From Pseudomonadota bacterium (GTDB lineage Bacteria; Desulfobacterota; Anaeroferrophillalia; Anaeroferrophillales; Tharpellaceae), in NCBI GenBank assembly GCA_015486445.1, contig WFRT01000164.1, positions 1-5,498 on the forward strand: DNA of 5,498 nucleotides, written 5' to 3'. Position numbers and translations under genes: made by a program. Numbering within the stretch: the stretch's first letter is position 1; every line of letters starts with the position of its first letter. The notes beneath the pieces were generated by a model. That model worked only from the letters and a program-made list of their open reading frames with translations. It searched no databases and was not told the origin of the DNA. Shown one piece after another: positions 1 through 3,944 of the stretch.

Positions 1-488
1 ATCCCCACCGGGGAGAGGTTTACCTGGACGATGTGCCCTGCTCCGCGCTGCCCGCTCCGGAATGGCGCCGCCGGGTCGGTCTGCTGCCGGCGGAAAGCCA
101 ATGGTGGCATGATACCGTGGGCGCGCATTTTCATTTCGGGATCGACCCCAGGCAGGCCGATCTTCTGGGTTTTTCCCCGGAGGTGGCGGAATGGTCGATT
201 GCCCGCCTCTCTTCCGGAGAAAAACAGCGGCTGGCGCTCCTGCGCCTGCTCCAGAACCGGCCCAAGGTGTTGCTGCTGGATGAACCGACCGCCAACCTTG
301 ATCCGGCCACCGGCGCCCGGGTGGAAGAGCTTATCCTTTCCTGGCAGCGGGAAAACGGGGGAGCGGTGGTCTGGGTGACCCACGACCTGGACCAGGCCCG
401 GCGCCTCGGGGGCGCCTGCCGGGAAATCCGGGGAGGCCGCCTGGTCGGGAGAGAAGCAGGCCGGATGGAATCGGGGGAGAGACAATGA
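1..488 (+). CDS. fetA: FetA/YbbL-like ABC transporter ATP-binding protein, 5' end cut by window
   Basis: This is the ATPase subunit of an ABC transporter, cytoplasmic, expected to power the permease encoded just downstream. The reading frame is open from base 3 to the TGA at 486-488, giving 161 visible residues; the start and the Walker A loop lie left of the window. Numbering from base 3, the protein shows a beta-strand ending in LDD (8-10), a Q-loop region reading LPAESQWW (28-35), the ABC signature LSSGEKQR (69-76), Walker B VLLLDEPTANLD (89-100, catalytic Glu94) and the H-loop WVTHD (124-128, His127). The canonical Q-loop glutamine appears to be replaced by Ala30. The family is inferred mainly from the adjacent UPF0014 permease, which it overlaps by four bases (ATGA), implying translational coupling. 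FetAB in E. coli has been linked to iron export and peroxide resistance; the substrate here is not proven. The ATPase call is very secure, the FetA assignment good. Confidence 0.9.
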   Translation, partial: PHRGEVYLDDVPCSALPAPEWRRRVGLLPAESQWWHDTVGAHFHFGIDPRQADLLGFSPEVAEWSIARLSSGEKQRLALLRLLQNRPKVLLLDEPTANLDPATGARVEELILSWQRENGGAVVWVTHDLDQARRLGGACREIRGGRLVGREAGRMESGERQ

Positions 489-1276
489 ATGTTGTCCCCC
501 TTTCCGGCTTCGACCTGGCGGCGACTTCGTTTCTGATCGTGGCCCTGGCCCTGGTTTCACTGCCCCTGCGGCTTGAAATGGCCGGCCAGGTGCTTGTTGC
601 CGGCTTGCGGATGACGATCCAGCTGCTGCTGGTCGGCTTGATTCTGAGATGGCTCTTTACCACGGCCGGGCCGGTCTGGATTGCGGTGCTGGCGGTTTTC
701 ATGCTGCTCAACGCCGGCCGCGAGGTCAGTCGCCGCCAGAAACGGCGGCTGAAAGGCTGGTGGAATTACGGCATCGGCACCCTGACGATGTTTATAACTT
801 CATTTCCCCTGGCCTTGTTTGCCCTGGTCCTGGTTATCGGCAACCAGCCCTGGTACGAACCCCGCTACGCCATCCCCCTGCTCGGCATGTTGCTGGGCAA
901 CACCATGAACGGCATCTCGATCGGCTTCGACCGGCTTCTGCATAGTGTCTGGCAGCAGCGCCAGGTCATTGAAAACCGCCTGATGCTGGGAGAAAGCTGG
1001 TTTGAAGCCCTGGCCGAAATCCGTCGCGAGAGCATTCGCTCCGGCATGATGCCGATCATCAACGCGATGATGGCTTCCGGGATTATCGTGCTGCCCGGCA
1101 TGATGACCGGCCAGATCCTGGCCGGCAGCCCGCCTCTGGAAGCGGTCAAGTACCAGATCATGATCATGTTCCTGATCGCTGCCGGCAGTGGTTTCGGCAC
1201 CGTGATCGCGGTTTACCTGGGCGGTCGGCGGCTGTTCGACGGCCGCGAGCGGCTGCGCCTGGAAAGATTGACCTGA
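485..1276 (+). CDS. fetB: FetB/YbbM family (UPF0014) ABC transporter permease
   Basis: This is the integral inner-membrane permease partner of the upstream ATPase. At 263 residues it matches the usual family length of about 260. Family-typical blocks are visible: RMTIQLLLVG (42-51), the very conserved PLLGMLLGNTMNGIS (131-145) followed by GFDR, and LPGMMTGQILAG (203-214) followed by KYQI (222-225). Hydrophobic segments lie near residues 10-28, 36-58, 63-77, 100-119, 128-147, 190-212 and 225-246, consistent with about seven membrane spans. A Lys/Arg-rich cytoplasmic stretch (83-90) follows the third. The ATG at 485 is supported by GGGGGAGAG at 473-481 and by the ATGA overlap with the ATPase stop. 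Characterised relatives are E. coli FetB (iron export) and plant ALS3/STAR2 (aluminium tolerance), so the cargo cannot be read from sequence. It is the second gene of a three-gene run that ends at the terminator near 2200. Confidence 0.95.
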   Translation: MNVVPLSGFDLAATSFLIVALALVSLPLRLEMAGQVLVAGLRMTIQLLLVGLILRWLFTTAGPVWIAVLAVFMLLNAGREVSRRQKRRLKGWWNYGIGTLTMFITSFPLALFALVLVIGNQPWYEPRYAIPLLGMLLGNTMNGISIGFDRLLHSVWQQRQVIENRLMLGESWFEALAEIRRESIRSGMMPIINAMMASGIIVLPGMMTGQILAGSPPLEAVKYQIMIMFLIAAGSGFGTVIAVYLGGRRLFDGRERLRLERLT

Positions 1277-1277
1277 T

Positions 1278-1282
1278 GGAGG
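1278..1282 (+). promoter_or_regulatory. Shine-Dalgarno GGAGG deciding the nitroreductase start
   Basis: A perfect GGAGG lies five bases before the ATG at 1288. It directly follows the fetB stop (TGA 1274-1276) and would lie inside the gene if translation began at the overlapping ATG at 1276. This favours 1288 as the real start and suggests that ribosomes finishing fetB reinitiate here. Confidence 0.75.
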
Positions 1283-1287
1283 CTGAA

Positions 1288-2196
1288 ATGACTGACCGGT
1301 CCGTCTATCTCGATCCCGCGCTTTGTGATGGCTGCGGACTCTGTCTCAAGGTTTGCCCGGCCCGGGCTTTCAGCCTGGAGGAGGGACGGGCGGTTTTTAC
1401 CGGTGAGTGCACCCTGGCCTGTGACCACTGCGCCGCGGCCTGTCCCCGGCAGGCGATTGAGGTTGAAATCGACAAGCCCGAACCTTTTGCCTTTGAAACC
1501 TTTTTCCTGGTTCCCGGTGGCCGGCCGGAGGCCGGGTCTTCGGCGGGGATTTCACAACTGGCCGGCCTGATGCGCTGGCGGCGCTCCTGCCGGGTCTACC
1601 GGGAGAAGCCGGTGCCCCTGGCCTTACTCAAAGACTTGGTGCGGATAGGAATGACGGCGCCCTCCGGCACCAATTCCCAGGCCTGGAGTTTCACGATTAT
1701 TCCGGAGCGGGAAAAATTGCTTGACTTCGGCCAGGCTGTCGCCCGTTTTTACGAGGAGTTGAACCGCCTGGCGGAAAAGGCCTGGCTGCGCCGTGGGTTG
1801 AAGCTCTGCCGTCGGCCTGAACTCGATCTTTATTACCGGGAGTATTACGCCTCGGTGAAGGAGGGGCTCCGAAGCTGGCGGGAAGGAAGCGACGACCGCC
1901 TTTTCCACGGCGCCCGGGCCGCCATCCTGGTCGGTTCCCGGCCCGGGGCCTCGTGTCCGGTCGAGGATGCCGTGCTGGCGACCCAGAACATGATTCTCGC
2001 GGCTGAAGCCCTGGGGCTGGGCAGCTGCCTGATCGGTTTTGCCGTCGAGGCCCTGCGGCGGGACAAAAAGATCAAGCAGGCAGTCGGGGTCCCTCCGCGG
2101 GAAAAGATCCATACGGTCCTGGTCCTGGGGTATCCGGCCATAAGTTTCCAGCGCCCGGCGGCCCGTCGCCAGGCTCCCATCCGGGTTGTCTACTGA
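1288..2196 (+). CDS. ferredoxin-nitroreductase fusion (2x[4Fe-4S] + FMN nitroreductase)
   Basis: This is a cytoplasmic iron-sulfur flavoprotein of 302 residues. The N-terminal ferredoxin module has cluster ligands C13-x2-C16-x2-C19-x3-C23-P and a second set C41-x3-C45-x2-C48-x3-C52-P. After a linker (about 60-90), the nitroreductase domain begins with RWRRSCRVY (96-104) and APSGTNSQAW (124-133), both typical FMN-contact segments. It continues with AAILVG (211-216), a helix VLATQNMILAAEALGLGS (229-246) and the terminal VLVLGYP strand (277-283). The ferredoxin part probably passes electrons to or from the flavin; the reaction partner is unknown. Such fusions are common in strict anaerobes. The start at 1288 is chosen for its GGAGG; an ATG at 1276 overlapping the fetB stop would add four residues. 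Placement directly behind fetAB suggests a redox role tied to that transporter's substrate, such as metal reduction or oxidative stress, but this is inference. A cysteine (C101) sits within the RRSxR motif. Confidence 0.93.
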   Translation: MTDRSVYLDPALCDGCGLCLKVCPARAFSLEEGRAVFTGECTLACDHCAAACPRQAIEVEIDKPEPFAFETFFLVPGGRPEAGSSAGISQLAGLMRWRRSCRVYREKPVPLALLKDLVRIGMTAPSGTNSQAWSFTIIPEREKLLDFGQAVARFYEELNRLAEKAWLRRGLKLCRRPELDLYYREYYASVKEGLRSWREGSDDRLFHGARAAILVGSRPGASCPVEDAVLATQNMILAAEALGLGSCLIGFAVEALRRDKKIKQAVGVPPREKIHTVLVLGYPAISFQRPAARRQAPIRVVY

Positions 2197-2213
2197 GCCC
2201 GGATTTTGTCTTT
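2179..2213 (+). terminator. Rho-independent terminator overlapping the nitroreductase stop codon
   Basis: Perfect 7-bp inverted repeat ATCCGGG (2179-2185) and CCCGGAT (2198-2204), extendable by a T-G and a T-A pair (2186-2187 with 2196-2197). The loop of about 8-12 bases contains most of the TGA stop (2194-2196). The right arm runs straight into a T-rich tract, TTTTGTCTTT, ending at 2213. The last codons of the gene therefore form the left arm of the hairpin. It separates the fetAB-nitroreductase operon from the exopolysaccharide genes. Confidence 0.75.
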
Positions 2214-2218
2214 CCTTA

Positions 2219-2254
2219 TCCTCGGGTTCACCGGGGAATCCAGACCCCCGGGGG
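2219..2254. repeat. GC-rich inverted repeats between the two operons
   Basis: TCCTCGG (2219-2225) can pair with CCGGGGA (2231-2237) around a 5-base loop with one T-G pair. A second element, the perfect palindrome CCCCCGGGGG (2245-2254), lies eight bases further on. CCGGGG (2231-2236) could alternatively pair with CCCCGG (2246-2251), so two structures exclude each other. No T-tract follows, so this is not a second classical terminator. It may reinforce termination or be an extragenic palindromic element; the role is unknown. Confidence 0.4.
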
Positions 2255-2286
2255 CTCCCTTCGCAGGTACATAGCTGCCATCTTGA

Positions 2287-2321
2287 TTAAAATCGACCAC
2301 TTAAAAACCCTGCTTAAAATC
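2287..2321. repeat. three short direct repeats upstream of the EPS promoter
   Basis: TTAAAATC occurs at 2287-2294 and 2314-2321, with TTAAAAAC between them at 2301-2308; the start-to-start spacing is 14 and 13 bases. They lie just upstream of the -35 at 2336 in an AT-rich block that contrasts with the surrounding GC-rich DNA. They could be regulator half-sites or UP-element-like A/T tracts. The motif is short and AT-rich, so chance is possible. Confidence 0.35.
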
Positions 2322-2335
2322 ATACTTTTGACTGA

Positions 2336-2364
2336 TTGACCTGCCGGAATAGTTCAATTATAAC
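2336..2364 (+). promoter_or_regulatory. candidate sigma70 promoter P1 for the EPS operon
   Basis: TTGACC (2336-2341) and TATAAC (2359-2364) each match the sigma70 consensus at five of six positions and are separated by the ideal 17 bases. Transcription would start near 2371, leaving a leader of about 168 bases before the sugar transferase ATG. An overlapping TTGACT at 2328-2333 is too far from the same -10 (25 bases) to serve as its -35. This is the best promoter match seen in the window. Confidence 0.65.
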
Positions 2365-2388
2365 TAAAGATACGCTGTTTTAAGTTTC

Positions 2389-2418
2389 TTGACCAAGTAT
2401 ATATACTTTCATTATATG
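2389..2418 (+). promoter_or_regulatory. candidate second promoter P2 for the EPS operon
   Basis: A second TTGACC (2389-2394) lies 53 bases downstream of the P1 -35. The possible -10 is TATATG (2413-2418, spacer 18) or the overlapping TTATAT (2412-2417, spacer 17), both weaker matches than P1. Transcription would begin around 2424, with a leader of about 115 bases. The spacer contains a perfect palindrome, listed separately. The weak -10 suggests that an activator may be needed, if the promoter is real. Confidence 0.45.
2395..2408. promoter_or_regulatory. perfect 14-base palindrome, candidate operator
   Basis: AAGTATATATACTT equals its own reverse complement over all 14 bases. It fills most of the spacer between the P2 -35 and -10 elements and lies about 25-38 bases downstream of the P1 start point. 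A dimeric regulator bound here would block P2 and obstruct P1 elongation. The core is alternating TA, so some of the symmetry is cheap, but the G/C at the outer positions matches as well. The regulator is unknown. Confidence 0.45.
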
Positions 2419-2424
2419 CTGGTT

Positions 2425-2538
2425 GGGAAGCTGAGTCGAGGGGAGTGCCGGTTGACCGGGGCGGCGGAAAGAAGTGACAGTTTCGGGGAAATCTTTCGAG
2501 CCGGCAGTCGGCAGGATTGAGCGAATGGGGAAGGGATT
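2425..2538 (+). other. GC-rich untranslated leader of the sugar transferase gene
   Basis: No convincing gene lies here. The stretch contains CCGG-TTGA-CCGG (2448-2459, a 4-bp stem with a tetraloop). TGCCGG (2446-2451) is complementary to CCGGCA (2501-2506), which could close a larger fold. The last bases carry the ribosome-binding region GGGGAAGGG (2527-2535). I looked for the conserved GEMM (c-di-GMP) riboswitch core and did not recognise it. A regulatory RNA fold is possible but unproven. Confidence 0.35.
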
Positions 2539-3900
2539 ATGAATAAATTGGCTTTAGTTCTTGCAACGGGCGATCTTATTCTGATTGCCGCAGCTTACTT
2601 TGTCGGGCTGGTTTTTCGTTTCGGAAGTCTGTCGAACTCGTACTGGGCCGATTCCAGGATGTTTTGCCTGGCCCAGATCGGGGTCCTGGCCGGGGCGGTG
2701 ATCCTGACTTCGACGATCTTCGAGCTTTACAGTTGGAACCGCAGCCTGCAGCGGATCAAGCTGATTACCCGAATCACAATCTCTGTGATTACAGCTTTTG
2801 CCATCCTGGCCGTACTCTTCTACGTGGTTCCCGAAATCACCATAGGCCGGAGTGTCTTGATTGCGGCCCTCGCCATGTTCGGCATCTGCCAATATCTCTG
2901 GCACAGCTACTCCTCTTTTGTTTTCCGGATTCCCGGCCTGAACCAGCGCTGCATGATTGTTGGCGTTGGTGATCTCGCCCGTGACCTGGCCGAGGTCATA
3001 GAAGAATTTTCCAGCAGTTACAAGCTGGTCGGCTTTATCCAGCCGGAAGGCGTGGAGGTCAAGGTCGATCCCGGGAAAATCATCGGCCCGATCGACAGCC
3101 TGCCGGAATCGGCGGTCCGGGAACGGGTCGGCAAAATTATCGTGGCGCTTTCCGAACGTCGCGGCGTCCTGCCCTACAAAGAGCTTTTGAACTGCCGTTT
3201 TTCCGGTATCGAGGTGATCGATGCCGTGACCTTTTATGAACAGGTTACCGGCAAGCTCAAGATTGGCGACATCAATCCGGACTGGTTCATCTATTCCAAC
3301 GGCTTTGCGTTCGGCAACCTGATTCGCTTCATAAAAAGAGGATTGGATATCATACTCGCCCTGGTGGGAATTGTTCTGACCCTGCCGCTGATGTTTTTGA
3401 TTGCCGTCGCCATCAAGCTCGAATCCCCGGGAGAGGTTATTTTCAGCCAGGTGCGGGTCGGTGAATACGGGCGGGAATTCAAGATCTACAAGTTTCGCAG
3501 CATGTGTCAGGATGCCGAGGCCAACGGCCCGGTCTGGGCCCAGCAGGACGATTGCCGGGTAACCCGGGTGGGAGGTTTTCTACGCAAGAGCCGGCTTGAT
3601 GAAATTCCCCAGCTTTTTAATGTCCTGATGGGTGATATGTCCCTGGTCGGTCCCCGGCCGGAACGGCCTGAATTCGTGGTCCAACTCGATCATCAGATAC
3701 CTTATTACGCCAAACGTCACTCTCTCAAGCCCGGGGTCACGGGATGGGCCCAGGTCTGTTATCCGTACGGAGCCTCGGTCGAAGATTCCCTGATGAAGCT
3801 TAAATACGACCTTTACTACATCAAGAATTTCTCCTTGCTTTTTGACTTGAAAATTATCCTTGAAACGGTTAGGATTGTGCTCTTTGGCAAAGGACGTTGA
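2539..3900 (+). CDS. EpsB/WbaP-type undecaprenyl-phosphate sugar-1-phosphate transferase, PEP-CTERM-type
   Basis: This inner-membrane enzyme starts exopolysaccharide repeat units by moving a sugar-1-phosphate from a nucleotide sugar onto the polyprenyl-phosphate carrier. The 453 residues show four N-terminal membrane segments (about 5-28, 43-63, 76-96, 102-122). A Rossmann-like cytoplasmic domain follows, beginning RCMIVGVGDLARDLAE (137-152). A membrane helix (268-292) leads into the sugar transferase domain. In that domain are KIYKFRSM (315-322), GPVWAQQDD (330-338), SRLDEIPQLFNVLMGDMS (351-368) with the Asp354-Glu355 catalytic pair, LVGPRPERPEF (369-379), and KPGVTGWAQV (397-406). The GPVWA, RPERPEF and YPYGAS blocks resemble the subgroup found in exosortase/PEP-CTERM loci. 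The sugar specificity cannot be told. The ATG is preceded by GGGGAAGGG (2527-2535). Two candidate promoters lie upstream, and the TPR lipoprotein follows after 44 bases, probably on the same transcript. The protein appears full length and intact. Confidence 0.94.
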   Translation: MNKLALVLATGDLILIAAAYFVGLVFRFGSLSNSYWADSRMFCLAQIGVLAGAVILTSTIFELYSWNRSLQRIKLITRITISVITAFAILAVLFYVVPEITIGRSVLIAALAMFGICQYLWHSYSSFVFRIPGLNQRCMIVGVGDLARDLAEVIEEFSSSYKLVGFIQPEGVEVKVDPGKIIGPIDSLPESAVRERVGKIIVALSERRGVLPYKELLNCRFSGIEVIDAVTFYEQVTGKLKIGDINPDWFIYSNGFAFGNLIRFIKRGLDIILALVGIVLTLPLMFLIAVAIKLESPGEVIFSQVRVGEYGREFKIYKFRSMCQDAEANGPVWAQQDDCRVTRVGGFLRKSRLDEIPQLFNVLMGDMSLVGPRPERPEFVVQLDHQIPYYAKRHSLKPGVTGWAQVCYPYGASVEDSLMKLKYDLYYIKNFSLLFDLKIILETVRIVLFGKGR

Positions 3901-3934
3901 TCCGTTCTCGCTTTCTATGTAAAATTATGTTTGT

Positions 3935-3944
3935 GGGGGGTGGT
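3935..3944 (+). promoter_or_regulatory. unusual ribosome-binding site before a TTG start
   Basis: GGGGGGTGGT runs up to the TTG at 3945. It can pair with the 16S tail over an extended stretch if two G-U pairs are allowed in place of the A positions of GGAGGTGAT. The in-frame ATG at 3927 has no purine-rich site in front of it (preceding bases ATGTAAAATT), which is why TTG is preferred as the lipoprotein start. Confidence 0.5.

Noticed and set aside
331..711. Minus-strand open frame spanning the fetA-fetB junction.
   Set aside because: It is antisense to two well-supported, motif-bearing genes and has a Pro/Arg/Gly-rich composition typical of shadow frames in GC-rich DNA.
1624..2180. Minus-strand frames opposite the nitroreductase gene.
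   Set aside because: The + strand carries clear cysteine-cluster and FMN motifs; the antisense products show no recognisable domain.
2416..2520. A 34-codon + strand frame (ATG at 2416, TGA at 2518) in the leader, in phase with the sugar transferase, as a possible leader peptide.
   Set aside because: There is no ribosome-binding site before it (the preceding bases are A/T-rich), and its ATG overlaps the possible P2 -10 so it would be translated only from P1. It remains a weak possibility.
2197..2538. Possible sigma54 (-24/-12) promoter, since PEP-CTERM regulons are often RpoN-linked.
   Set aside because: I found no GG-N10-GC arrangement with adequate flanking consensus; the closest, around 2266-2278, has the wrong spacing.
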